64,000 nt of DNA, taken from the NCBI GenBank assembly GCA_037893225.1, contig JAZGUH010000368.1, forward strand, positions 496,001 through 560,000, read 5' to 3'. Below the pieces are notes generated by a model, which was not told where the DNA came from, did not search any database, and worked only from the letters and a program-made list of their open reading frames with translations. Both the position numbers and the translations under genes were made by a program. Shown piece by piece: positions 39,201-51,600 of this stretch. Position 1 is the stretch's first letter, and each line of letters begins with the position of its first letter. The DNA is from Hippasteria phrygiana (Eukaryota > Echinodermata > Asteroidea > Valvatida > Goniasteridae).

Positions 39201-39641
39201 CATCTCCAAAGTCTCCTATTTCCTCATTCACTAACTGTGGGATTCTATCACCCTGTGCTTTCAATAGACAATGTGCCCTCTGACGTCACGTGTTTACATC
39301 TATATTGAAGTGTGCGCAGGCATCGTGTTTTGCATAAAATTTGGTTTAGGAGTGACATTGGTCAGATCGCCTTTTTTGTCACTGCAAGTTTGGAACCAGA
39401 ATACTTTTATTTTGTGTCAATGTGTTTGCATGACTGGCTGTTAACAAAGGAACAGTCCAAATCTCCATTTGTTTGGAGCCAGTTGTGCCAACTGATGTCA
39501 CACTTCAGTACTCTATACAGCTGGCACATTTGGGTATACATGTAGGGCGGTTTAGGTGTAAACAAAGGGCACATGATCTATAATAGCACAGAACTTCTGC
39601 GATGACCCTGTTGGCACAAGCAAAAATTGTCTGCTACTTAA

Positions 39642-40207
39642 GCCCTGTCCGCACTGGACTTATTTTGGTAAAACTTACCAAGACGATGGGTACTTTTCCC
39701 ATTTTAAGTCCAGTGCGGACAGCCTAGGACGTTTTCCTCTCAGTTACTTCTACCGGCCAACTGCTGCCCAGGAAAACTGACCAGGTAACTTTTCCCGAGA
39801 CGATAAGTCCAGTGCGACTCAGGAAAGCGTACATCCGGCCCGAGCGCAAGGTCATACACTGGGACACCCTGCATGCGCTTTGCATTGCTTCACTGCGGTG
39901 CACGTGGCAAGTTTCCAAATTCCAGTGCGTTGTTCCTTTTTTGTTTGCAATCATGGCAGATATTATTATTGATGTCCTATGTGTACAAATCAGCCCGAAA
40001 AATGAAAAGGCACGCGTGATTTGGGTCAATCGTCTTTCTATATAACTCTATGATGGTGTTAATGTAGTAAGGTCACGCAAAGCACCCTCATGAGTCCTTA
40101 TATTGACAGCTCGGTTACTTCTCCCATGTCGAAAGTCCAAACAGTGGTCACATTTGACCATTGTCTCGGTAAAACCTTCCAAAAAATAAGTCCAGTGCGG
40201 ACACGGC
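39642..40207. mobile_element. TIR element, GTCCGCACTGGACTTA ends
   Basis: Ends GCCCTGTCCGCACTGGACTT and complement; left TTAA (39638-39641), right TTTA. Extra inner copies of AAGTCCAGTGCGGAC. Confidence 0.7.
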
Positions 40208-41454
40208 TTTAGAGATTTGCTCATGGAAAACAGAGCCCATGCTATTGGGTCTACTAGTGGTTATACGAACACCAAATCTCTTGAATAGATATACCCAGCA
40301 CGATATGGGGCATAGGAGTATTGTTACCTGACACCCCCCCCTAGATTGCCGCAACACAAAAGAGGGGGGTTCCCTTCGCCCCAAATATTGCTTCATATGC
40401 TTGAATATAAAAAAAAGACCGCCTGTTTCATATACGGGCATTCCTGCATGTACTAAATCCATCTTTCAACTACATATATATGGAGCTTTTTGCAATCACT
40501 ATTTCTGTGTGTAATTTTGGTTGGATTTATCGGCGAAGTCCAATCAAACTTGGGTCATGCATTCAATATTGCAACAGTTATACAACGCTTGTATCAAAGT
40601 TCTAAAATAGGCTGGAAGTCCAATTGGAATCAAACTTGGGTCATGCATGCACTATTGTAACCTTTATATAAAGGTAATGCAAAGTGGAATTGTAAAAGTG
40701 GTCATTGTGCAAAGAACATGATTAACATTTAAGGAGGCGCAGTTCGAGAACCACCTTGTTCTAACAATGCTTTCATTCACACAAAAGCGAGGAATAGGAC
40801 CACTATTCAGTGGGATGCCCATTATTGGCATAACAGCCAGACAAGGGGTAAACTCGCATGAACAGAAAACCCAACTCCATACATACCATTTGATCATGTC
40901 TGTATTTTATTGACTATTGCACACATTTTGCCATAATAGGCAGCAATGCAGAACGGATAAACGTGCAAAGTTTCACTTCAGCACAAAACCAGGAAAGAGG
41001 TGTGGTGTAGTGTTTGTGGCATTGACTTTCCTTGAAATTTGCAACATTTTGCAATTACCCCCATACTGCAAAATAGTCCAATTAGAAAATTACCAATGTG
41101 CGAAAAAGGATTTTAAAGCTTTATTTTCTGCCATTTTTGGCATTCTAAATAAGCCCTTTTAAAAGTTAATTTTATTAAGATCGGACCGTTTTCTGTGTTC
41201 CCAAGATATGCTTGGCTATACAAGTGGCCGATTCGTCCAATAGCACATGCATGCATGTCCCATTGCAATATTGCAGCGACTTCATTTCAAAACAGTTATA
41301 CTGAGAGATTAAGGCAATGTCCAATGGGAGCAATTTTTCTACAGCTTTGGTTGGGCAGCAAGCAAAACCTTTGACAAATATTGCACCCTTCAGACAACTG
41401 GGTTCATAGTTCAAGACCATTGATTGGCCTGTTGAACAATGTCCGCGTGCACTA
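40208..41454. other. Intergenic, small local duplication
   Basis: Two copies of ATCAAACTTGGGTCATGCAT at about 40547 and 40630; otherwise nothing recognised between RPL36 and MCTP. Confidence 0.5.
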
Positions 41455-41560
41455 ATTTTGTTATGAATATCGCCCAACACAAGGCCAGAAAGCCACTCAA
41501 GGTGTGGACTACAAAAGACAGAAATCACAAGGATAAAAAGGTATGTATTCACATTACTCA
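41455..41560 (-). repeat. LINE 3'-tail fragment
   Basis: ATATCGCCCAACACAAGGCC and ACAAAAGACAGAAATCACAA parallel the minus-strand LINE end at 18165-18270. Confidence 0.55.
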
Positions 41561-41824
41561 AATTTGACACAGCTTATTGCATGCTGTTCTGTTGACTAGA
41601 TAGAGAAAAATACTTGTCCATATATTCAGTTGCAATGAAACAGCACATCAAAATTTCTCCATGCTCAAAAATGGCACTGGTCCCAATATGATTTATCTAC
41701 TCTTTGCGTGCAGGTGACTTTTTTTTTAATTAGATTTTAAGAAGCCCCTTAAAAATAACAATTTATTTATATGCCTTTCCTCCATTTTAATCAAAATAAA
41801 ATATATAAACTTCTATTCATTTCC

Positions 41825-41940
41825 AAAGTGAACAAAGAAACTGGCAGGAGTGAGATTCGAACCTGCGCTCTACCAACTGAGCTATCTTGCCCCATGTTGG
41901 CGGTCTCCCAAATTGTCAGTATCTTTGTCCTGCAATATTT
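41825..41940 (-). mobile_element. tRNA-Thr-like short element with anticodon-arm deletion
   Basis: GGCAGGAGTGAGATTCGAAC joined directly to CTGCGCTCTACCAACTGAGC; about 23 nt of the anticodon arm are missing compared with 48480-48551. Flanks conserved. Confidence 0.7.
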
Positions 41941-42738
41941 GTTTTTCTGGCTATTACACTATTCTGATAAATGAATATTTTTCAAATTAACTCTACTAAA
42001 TCGTCATTTACACATACTTGTGCCTGAATCAGACAAAAAGCATATTGAAATTACTTTAAAAGTGAATAATTAGTTTTGTGCAAGATTTGAATATCTGGAA
42101 AAAAAATAATAAATCTCAAAGCTTTTACAACAAAGCTAGAAAACCACTCAGATGAGAAAATACTTTGTTAAAGCTCAGTATAGAAAGTTTCACGTATTTA
42201 CAGAGACTGTACACACGGCAAAATCTTCCCTTATGTGCGAAGAAGCACAAAGTAACTTCCAGTATGCTGATGTGGGGGTCTAGACCCAACACGAACCAGC
42301 ATCACTTTTAATCCTTTCAGTTTTTGTGAGTTAACGAAACTCTTGATTGTCTTTCCACATAAGCTAGGGTAGATCAAGTAGCACACATGACAAAACTGTC
42401 TTCATTTTAAAACGGTCACTCTGTTGAGCCATCAAATTAGCTCAACTGAAACTGTTTCTGTAAATGCTATAATAACTACATAATGTATAAGGATGATGGC
42501 ATGCGTGACAATCTTCCCTTGGAGCTATCGAGAAAAGCCATCCTAGATCCCCAATCAGGGATGGTGCAAAAAGTGAGTCGGAAGGTAACCAATTTTTAAG
42601 AATCTGAATTTTAAATAATCTAAAACATTTTAAGAAAATGTTGGGGATTTGGGAAACTTCAGGAAATGACACTCTTCGAATTTACCTCCACAATAATTTC
42701 ATTTCTTTTTTTAAACAGCAAATAATTATTTTTTTTTT
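41941..42738. other. Intergenic, nothing recognised
   Basis: AT-rich, no feature seen. Confidence 0.5.
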
Positions 42739-42750
42739 GGGGGGGGGGGG
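42739..42750 (+). repeat. T-run followed by 12 G
   Basis: T10 then G12 on the plus strand. Simple sequence. Confidence 0.9.
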
Positions 42751-42915
42751 AAATAGCTTACCCCCTCCAATAGAACAACTTCATTTAGCCAATAGATTTC
42801 AGTTTGTTTTTTTTCATTACAGTTACAGTGCCAATAATAAGAAGACACAGGGAAGTTGTTTGAGATGTCAAATTTGTTAAATTGCACACCGTTACCAAGG
42901 TAAAACATCTAAACA

Positions 42916-43219
42916 CTTGAATCAGACCCCATCATTTGAAAAAATATAACTAATAAAAATGAATGGTCCCTTTGAATTCCCAGTTTTGTCCGGAGCATTT
43001 TGATACCTCACATGTTATGATCATTTGAATGATCAAAGGTCGAATTTCAAAAATGACACTTAATGTGGCGCTTTTGAAAGGAGGAACAGCATTGGCTCTC
43101 CGCGAAGAATAAAGGCAGTACTCGGCTGAATAGGCTTAACTGTCACTTTGGGAATTCAAAGGGACCATTCAATTTTTAATACGCAACTATAATTTTCAAA
43201 TGATAGGGTCTGATTCAAG
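42916..43219. mobile_element. Foldback MITE, CTTGAATCAGACCC ends
   Basis: Ends CTTGAATCAGACCCCATC / complement and a second inner inverted pair GAATGGTCCCTTTGAATTCC. 304 bp; duplication unresolved. Confidence 0.75.
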
Positions 43220-43729
43220 GTTTCGATATTTTTTTGTGAGGTGTTTACATCTATATATCTCTTCAATTTGAAAAAAAAATATCTGGTTATACCCTCTTTT
43301 TAAAACCATCAAAACAAGGAAATTTCAATGTAGAATCCAATGATTGTTCTTTAGTTAATAAATTTCTAAATATTTTCATAATAAATTCTTGACACAAGAT
43401 AAATTCTGAAGAGCTCTTCAAGTACATATTTACAAAAGGCATTAGGAGACCTGCAATTGTGCAGAAAGTTTTGAAAACATGATTTACAAATGTCACCGGA
43501 ACTGGTTTGGATAGAAACAAAGAAATATCCTTTCATGACACTATTTACAAAATTACAGATATACAAATAACACTTTGTGTGAAAGATATATATATATATA
43601 CAATGTTCAGACTGGAATAACATGCATGTGATTTGGAATTTTTTTCAAGACGACACCTCAGCACTGCATTCTTTCCACCATATGTAAAAGCTTATACAAA
43701 AACTTCATGTACACCAGTGACTGCGGTCC
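43220..43729. other. Intergenic, nothing recognised
   Basis: AT-rich; a (TA)n run at about 43590-43600. Confidence 0.5.
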
Positions 43730-43733
43730 TTAA

Positions 43734-43954
43734 CCAGTTCACATCGGATGACGTGTATACACGGAACGGATAAACAAGCAAATTTTTGTGCTTAACAGCT
43801 CTATGAAATTGGCCCCTGCTCACAGCGAGCGAGGCCGGAAATATCAGGGTGTGCTACCCGCAGATGACGGCCTGAACCTGTCTGGCCCCAGGCTTGTGAA
43901 AATAATCCCGTGCCTGGGTCCGGTCAATGTCAAAATAATCCCGGCGTGAACTGG
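43734..43954. mobile_element. TTAA MITE, CCAGTTCAC ends
   Basis: TTAA at 43730-43733 and 43955-43958; perfect 9-bp ends CCAGTTCAC/GTGAACTGG; 221 bp. The right TTAA is shared with a family F fragment. Confidence 0.8.
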
Positions 43955-43958
43955 TTAA

Positions 43959-44130
43959 AGGCAGTATTCACGATCTGCTTTTGCAGTAAATTTTTAGAAA
44001 TACATGTAAATGGATTTTGGGGGTTAGTATTTTATAGCGAGCTAGCAAATATCGTAACACTGACCTGTTTCAAGTTATGTGTGCATAGATACTAAGAAAA
44101 CCGAGAAACAAAAAATATGTTCGAGTAGTC
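43959..44130 (+). mobile_element. TTAA family F fragment (5' part)
   Basis: AGGCAGTATTCACGATC start, then GGGGGTTAGTATTTTATAGC and ACACTGACCTGTTTCAAG, as in 9494-9961 and 57980-58370. Truncated by a hAT fragment. Confidence 0.55.
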
Positions 44131-44304
44131 TGGTTCCCTGACCAAACTTTTTTTGTCTGAAATCAGACTTTTTGAATGTCAGAATGACATTATTACAACT
44201 TCCGGGATTGGAAGTTTTGGGTTGGGTTTCTTTAACAGGTACCAGTATTTTTTTCCAACCGGGTACCCAGTTCTTTTTACTACCTGTAAATGCACACCCC
44301 TAGG
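44131..44304 (+). mobile_element. hAT right-end fragment (TAGGGGTGTGC family)
   Basis: GACATTATTACAACTTCC to AATGCACACCCCTA aligns with 45395-45534. Left end missing. Confidence 0.65.
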
Positions 44305-44966
44305 GAAGGTTAAACCATGTGTGACTCTTTCTAATAAATACAATATATAAAGAACTCATTTAACAAAAAACTAAACGATTCATTTCATAGGATTTGCTCA
44401 CGTATTCCATGAGCAAGTGCCCCCTTCTTCCCCACCCCCAAAAAAAAAATGACTACATTTCATTCAGCCATAGGGCACAAGGCCCACACATTGGTTTTAA
44501 CAAAAACTTCATCATGACATCCATGTATAACCAATAACCTTTGAGTAAGGCAAGGTTGGAGAGCAAATTTATTTTTTTCTTCTTTTTTTTGGCTCTGTTT
44601 TTAGGAATAATCTTTTCTTTTTTTTAGAGTCAACTTAAACAATTCTGAATTGTTTTGTTGCGTTCAAATCTGTTTGGATTACTGAAAAACTGTATTGGCT
44701 TAAGAATCTGTTTAAGTGGGGACGGAAATAATATAATTTCTTTTTACCCTAACTTCATTCTCACTTTTATTTTCTAAATTTTTAAATGCTCCTGCGGCAT
44801 TTTTTTGTACGTACTTATTTTTAAGAGGTACAAGTACTGATCCAGACAGTACATTTTAAGTCAAAAACAAGTATACAACTGTTAACGCTTAGCATAAATG
44901 ATGACACACGTATGTGTTTGAGAATTCAGCTGCTACCCGGTGACCGACTTGCTTGTAAACTTAATG
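44305..44966. other. Intergenic, nothing recognised
   Basis: AT-rich with A- and T-runs. Confidence 0.5.
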
Positions 44967-44974
44967 AACATAGG

Positions 44975-45534
44975 TAGGGGTGTGCATCGGAACCGGGTAC
45001 CCGACCGTTCATGTCAGGAACCGGTTCCCATACAATTTTACATTATCGCATCGTAACTTCCCAGACAATGAAAAAAGGAAAGGTTTTGAATGTTATTTGT
45101 CGGGAATTTTCAAAATTAAAACCAGACTACGTGTACATGGGAAACCAGCATAGATTTCACATTTTTGACGGTCGCGAAAGTTGACAAAGAGAATTTACTG
45201 GCCGTGGTTTTTGTAGTCTGGGTATGGATAAGAGCCTCGACGAGACATAATAAACTGCCTCATTCCGCAATAAATACAACTGTATAAAGCTTCCGGACAA
45301 CCGCCTTTTGTGATATGCCGGCGCATGCATGTGCCGGAACACGCAAAGGCAGAGAAGTGATCGTGTTTACTGGACAGGCATAAGATTTTTCAGACTTCTG
45401 TCTGAAATCAGACTTTTTTTCAAATTTAGAGTAAGACATTATTACAACTTCCAGGATTGGAAGTTTTGAGTTGGGTTTCTTTAACGGGTACCCAGGTACC
45501 CGGTTCTTTCACTATCCGTAAATGCACACCCCTA
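44975..45534 (+). mobile_element. hAT MITE (TAGGGGTGTGCATC ends)
   Basis: 560 bp, ends TAGGGGTGTGCATCGGAACC / AATGCACACCCCTA, flanked by AACATAGG and AACATTGG (7/8). Same family as 31861-33676; no ORF. Confidence 0.88.
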
Positions 45535-45542
45535 AACATTGG

Positions 45543-46456
45543 TCTAAATCATGAACCCTTAGACGTTTGCATTGTACTTTACATTCAAGAAACTGTACAT
45601 CATCAAAACTTGGGATTGAAAAAGCTGATACCGAGACTATTCCAACAGGAATATGCTTTTTGCAGGCACGTTAGTTTGATAAGATCAAAATACTTCACAA
45701 ATAACCCAAGAAAATTAACTTCAAAACAATAACTCCAAATCGAATTTAAGGAAAGCATCACAAACTACATCCCAAAAAAAAAATGTGTTGGCAATATATT
45801 TTGGAATATTTTCGAATTTTTAAAATTCTTATAATATCAAGTTTGCGTAGATTCGAGAGATATAATAAATTTGATGATCATGCTTTAACAAGAACTCTAG
45901 TCTATAAAATTCAGAGACCAAATGAGTGGTACGAGTACATGAACTTCTTCAATAGTGTCACCAGGATATCGGAATGGAAGTAACATCTTTAAAATCAGAA
46001 AAAAATAGTAATCAGCACTCCAAAGTGTTTTGAGGTCAAAAAATTGGAAATTCCACATAATCACACTATGTGAACAAGCTTACTCAATTTTGAGAGGTAT
46101 GAATTTCTTACAAGGACACAAGTGAGCTGTGTTTCTAGTGGAAAGCCCGATATATGTTACAGCCTAAAATTAGCCTCAACAACTACCAAGAAAAGCCGCA
46201 GTCAAGCTTTCGCCCGAAAACTGCCATCACTGCTTATTTTTTTCTTAGTATCAAACAAAATGTTTATATGAAACATCACCATAGAGGAAAATCGACTGTA
46301 TATCAAAACTCCGGCGTAAATCAGCCAGTTGATTCCAGAGGAAACTTTGTTATCTTGCCCTGTAAACCAACTTGCCGGGTACCGATGAAACAGATTCTGC
46401 ACTGCGCCCTCGTGGCCCATCTACAGCTGCACTGTGTGGTCGGAGCCGGAGAGACG
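45543..46456. other. Downstream of MCTP stop; presumed 3'UTR/flank
   Basis: Should contain the MCTP 3'UTR on the minus strand; no convincing minus-strand AATAAA close to the stop was found. Confidence 0.4.
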
Positions 46457-46519
46457 TCATCTTCTTTTCTTTGGCGAGTCTGGGCGTACATTCTCAGGTC
46501 GCAGCTCCTGGTAATGTTT
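46457..46519 (-). CDS. MCTP: MCTP last exon, C-terminal tail
   Basis: Acceptor CACACAG, then [20 protein letters not shown] and TGA. It matches the human tail VVQYQELKPDPSHSPYKRKKN. Only 63 nt, but phase and motif agree. Confidence 0.9.
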   Translation of the reverse strand, partial: KHYQELRPENVRPDSPKKRR

Positions 46520-48593
46520 CTGTGTGACAGTGTACGACAAAACGTTATTCACAGCCTTTTTTGTTGGTTAGATGGGAATGTTTCTCAATGGATGATCGTT
46601 AACTTTTCCCCCGATAGCTCAATCTGCTCAGTCTCACCCTATGATGTAATTTACCAACTGCAGCCATGACTACATGTTAAATAGTTTAGGCACCAGGGCA
46701 CTTTGTTCTCAAAACAAAACCCATCTTTTTCAAATCGCTTTTGATCTGTAATGCAATTGATTATAATGATTTTAATGAATTCCATTAATTAAAATTGATG
46801 TCTTTCTTCGTTAAATGTATTTTTTTATGCATTTCTAATTTTCAGTGATGTCCGTGGTAGTATTTTTACCCTTCAGTGACATCTTTCTTGGTTTAGTCTT
46901 GTGTTGATTTAAATAGTTTTCTGATGTATTTGAACTTTCTGTATTTTAATGTATCTAGTTTTTATAACTGTAAAGTGCACTTTAATATTTGTATATAAAA
47001 TCTGTGCTTAATAAAGGAATTATTATTAGCCAAGTCCAAGATCGTTCAGCAATTCCCAAAGAAACCAACAGCATTTTTGCAAACCCCCCCCAAAAAAAAT
47101 TCCCCATTTTGCTCCGAATCTATGTCTTAAAAATGTCCAATTATTGGCGTACACAGTGCTTACTTTCACTGGTCAATGTTTGTCCTTCAGCAATGTCACA
47201 AATGTTCCTATTGGGATATTGGTTTCTTCAAAGTTTGCAAAGCACCTATAACTGATCAAGCTGCAGAGTGGATAACATGACTTTAAGTGACACTCTGAAG
47301 GCGAAGAACTTACGAGTTGGTTGTCTGATGGTATTCTGGACAGGAAGTCCATGAGTTCATTGTTGGGGATAGCATGAGGCTTCCGAAGTTTCTTGGTGAA
47401 CTTGTTAATACCTAGGAGATCAAAAACAGACGAAATAATCACATCCGTCACTGTGGCTGCCTTGATAAAGCCTTAGTGCCAGCCGGCTGCTTTTCTTTAT
47501 GCGAAACTGCCAAAAGTGGGGGGGGGGGGGGGGGGTGGAAATACCCCCTCGCCCGCCCACCCCCCTCCCCTCCGCCGCCGTTGAAGTTACCCCACCTGGG
47601 TATGTAGGTCTAAAAACAAATAATCATAGGTCTAGAAAGTGATCATTTCTCTGGCATCTGTTGAAGAATTTTTCTGTTTAAATCTGGGCCAAGGATAACC
47701 ATTAACGGTCAGGGGTGAGATTGGCCAAAAATGAAAAATCCAGGAAAAATCCAGATCAACATATAGTTTGCATTTGCCTGAAGGCACGCCTTAAAATATC
47801 AATTTGTATTGGTCTATATCTACTTTTACAGGTAAAAACACCTTTAGGACAACACCTCAGGAATTCCAGATTGCAAAAGAGATTCTTTAAAAATTCTGAA
47901 CAAATCTCACCCCTGTAAGGGTGATAGGGTTGGAACCCAAAATGTGGCCAACCCTACCACCACCTGTTTGTAAGCCCTTTACCTAGAGTGGCTTTTAGCC
48001 TCGTTTGGGCAACTTCCATTAAAAAAAACTAACGACTGAAGTTACTTACCCCATGCTAACAGCAGATACCTGAGTGGTATTAGGTACAGGATAATGGCAA
48101 TAATTAACAGAGCTATGCAGGCGAGGTAGGATAACCACGGTACTGTAAAGTTGAAGGTACTGCAAGCAACAACAAAAAAAGCAGACAAAATTTCAACCAT
48201 TCTCAACCAAGCTCTTGGAAGTAAAGTTGCAGTACTCCTGCACCCAAGCCCTTTACTGAAAAAAATAAGAAATGAGATTTCATTTTTCGGAGTTGTGGGA
48301 CCCAAAAAAAGTAGAATTTTTTTTTTTAAGAATTTCAAAACATTAGGAAAAAGTAGGAAATGTAGGAATATATGAAAGCCTACAATCTAAAACTTTGTCT
48401 TAAATATTTCATCAAATAAACCACAAGGGAAACCGACTAGGTAAATTTGAATATATTTTCAAAGTGAACAAAGAAAACTGGCAGGAGTGGGATTCGAACC
48501 TGTGATCTCCGGAATACTGTATTGGCGCTCTACCAACTGAGCTATCTTACCCTACGTTGGCAGTCTCCCAAATTGTCAGTATCTTTGTTCGGG

Positions 48594-48628
<35 letters not shown>

Positions 48629-51600
48629 AGGTAGTCAGAAGTCATAAACCCATAATGCCATGTAGCTTCTTAAAAATTTCAACAGAATTGTTTCTAATTG
48701 TATTTACTCTATTAACTCCTTGACCCTGGATTTCATATGGGGGGCGCTGGGGCGCCAGGCCAGCTTGTGCAGCCAAGCAAAACAGAAACAAGAGGCTTGT
48801 GCAGCCAAGCATAAAGTACACAATACCCCAATAATGGATTGAACTGCAGAGATTGGCACAAATAGACGTCAACTGGCCAGGTGTCAATTTTCAATCCGTC
48901 GCTATTTGGGGCAACGGTGGCAAGGGGTTAAATTGCCCACAGACAAGTTTGTCCACCCCCAGGTAAGCTCCACCCCCCCCCCCTCCCCCTTACAAATGGC
49001 ACCTTGCTCCAGCTCTGTAAATCAACCCAAACCAGCTGTCTTCCTCAGACGGTGCAAAGAATTCAGACATTGCCTTATGTCCAGACCCAGGAAGTTATGG
49101 ATGAATTTCATAGACTACAACTTACTTCTTGACCCTCTCCCCCAGACAAGCCACATTGTCCAGGGTATTCTGTATCGTCTTACACACCTTCTCGATCGTA
49201 TGAAGCTTCTCCTTGAAGCTACTCTTGGTGGCGCCCTCCTACAGATCAAAAGAAAATGTTAACGATTCTTTTTAGTAAACCACTTTTACGGTCATAAAAT
49301 GTACTACAGGACCTTGCATCTTTCTTTTTTTTGTAGGGGGGGGGGGGGGGGGGGGGAGGCACTGAGGTACAAGACTAGCAGCTTTGAGACTTTTCAAAGA
49401 TGAGATACTAGTGACATTAATTGGAGATCTGTATTACAAGTGATAGCTTCTGATTGGATGAAATAGTGGCACATATTTCTTTTTGGGGGGGGGGGGGGCA
49501 GAGAGTTGTTTTTTCCCTTCTTATTATGCAATGCATGAAACAGGTTTCCTGTATGTCACAAATAAAAAGCGCAGTAACAATGGTACACACTGTCCATGTT
49601 TGCATGGTACTCCTAATAACCGCAGGAAAAATCGTCAACATCACCCCCTCTTCCAATTACTTATAAAACGTAATCACTTTCCTGGATTTCCGTAAGCCCC
49701 CAAAACAATTCAGGGGTGCACCGCTGTGCTGAAAACTGCCTATCTACTTTCTTGTCAATGAAGCTTTATGATGCATAATTGTGGATTGCAGTCGGAGTTA
49801 GGCATGTTCGAATCCAGTCATTGCATATGAATGCATGCTGTGCATTGACACATCAGCCACACTGCCTCCCATAGCCACAAGCGGAATACCTTGAGAAGGA
49901 CTGGGGGAGGGGAGTGGCTAGCATCCTATCAAGGGGGGCAAGACGCACTCCTTGACTACCCGTCTCAAAGCAGGCTGATGTATACCCGGTTAATAGAGAG
50001 AGGTGAGTTTGGTGGTGGGACAAGTATCCTATTACGAGAGGTTAGACGCAGCCATACAGGGGTGAGATTGGCCGAAAATGAAAAATCCATGAAATCTGCA
50101 GCGTTTGGGGGGTCGCCAAGGACCCCAGAGCAATGTAGGGTCTGTTGTTTGTATTTGCCTAAAGGCACGCCTTAAAATACCCATTTCTATATATCCACTT
50201 TTACAGATAAAAACACCTTGAGGGCAACACCTCAGGAATTCCAGATTTCAAAAGAGACTCTTTACAAAAACTGAAATCAGTCCCAATCCTGAAAAAATCC
50301 TTTAATCGGGAAAAATCCTGACAAATCTCACCCGTAGCCATAAAAAGACGAGGGGCACCCGAGTTGGTGACTTGAGTCGGTAACTCAAGTGACTCTGATG
50401 AGTCTAAACTCAAGCACTTTACTCGTCTGGCTGTCTCATCACATCCTTTCACTGTTGTTCCAAAGGCTAGTACTGTGAGATACTCTTCAAGTTTTTTTCC
50501 CTCATACTGCCGCTCTTTGGAACTCCTTACCTGTAACCTGCTTCCCTTCCACCTATATTCTTTCACAACTCAAGCGAAATGTGAATAGATTCTTTCTATC
50601 CCTGTGATTTCTGTCCTTTTTCTTGTCTTATGTAGCCCAGACCTTAAGTGGCCTTTTGGCCTTGTGTTGGACGAAACTCATAAATGAAATTCTAGTCTCG
50701 ATACTTTGGGCCTTGCAACTTCACCCAGACTTGAATGAATTGACCAGAGACTTGACTTGGGTCTTTATCTCGAGCTGAAATACTTATTCACAAATACTTA
50801 TGCACTGCAGCACACCAATAGCAAAATCCATAGCCACAGTAACAAAATACCCAATTGGACCGAGGCTGTGGGTCAATATCAAGGCGTGCTTAAAGCTTTA
50901 TGGAGAAAGGAAGGGTAGCAATGTTGGGAAAAGAACCTGTAGGTATTTGCATGTAAGTCTGACCACTGCCATGTCTAAAGGCTGCAATTAAATCATGTAG
51001 AGCGAAGCAAAGAATATGGAGGGAAAAAATTAAAAGAGCTTCCATTTTGCTTCTACAAAACTCTTTTCAGAACCCGGTCCGGTTTTTGAGCTCCCATATT
51101 AAACAGAGATACTGGGAGGAAAGTCAAGGCAACATCTGAGAATAAATACCATTTCTCCAAAATTAGTAGGTATTTTCCTTAATCTCGGTAATAATTACAG
51201 ATCTTAGGTCTGTTCCAGACTCATACAGCCAATCATGTTTTTTTGCTCTTGCCTGCACCAAAAGCAATTTCAAAAATTGTTTTAAAAACCACTTACTGCT
51301 GCTTCTCAAATACACTTTTCTTAAAACGATCAGTGTCTGTTGAAACTTCTGTACCACTTGGCAATGCTCAAAGATACTAAAACAATTGAAATTACCAACT
51401 ATTCTAAATGAAATATTTCACAATATACACTTCTACATCGAAATCCACAAGTTTTCATCTTTTTTACAAAGAGTTGCTCCTTCTGAATTCAAACTTTTTT
51501 GTTGTCTATTTTTTTTTTCACAAGCTATTTGCTTTATGCAGAAACAGTACGGAACCCCTTTATACCCGCCCCACTTTTTTTCATTTCAAAAACATAGACA

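Noticed and set aside
46154..46669. 171-aa plus-strand ORF
   Set aside because: Overlaps the MCTP last exon antisense; no recognisable domain, and the minus-strand exon explains the region.
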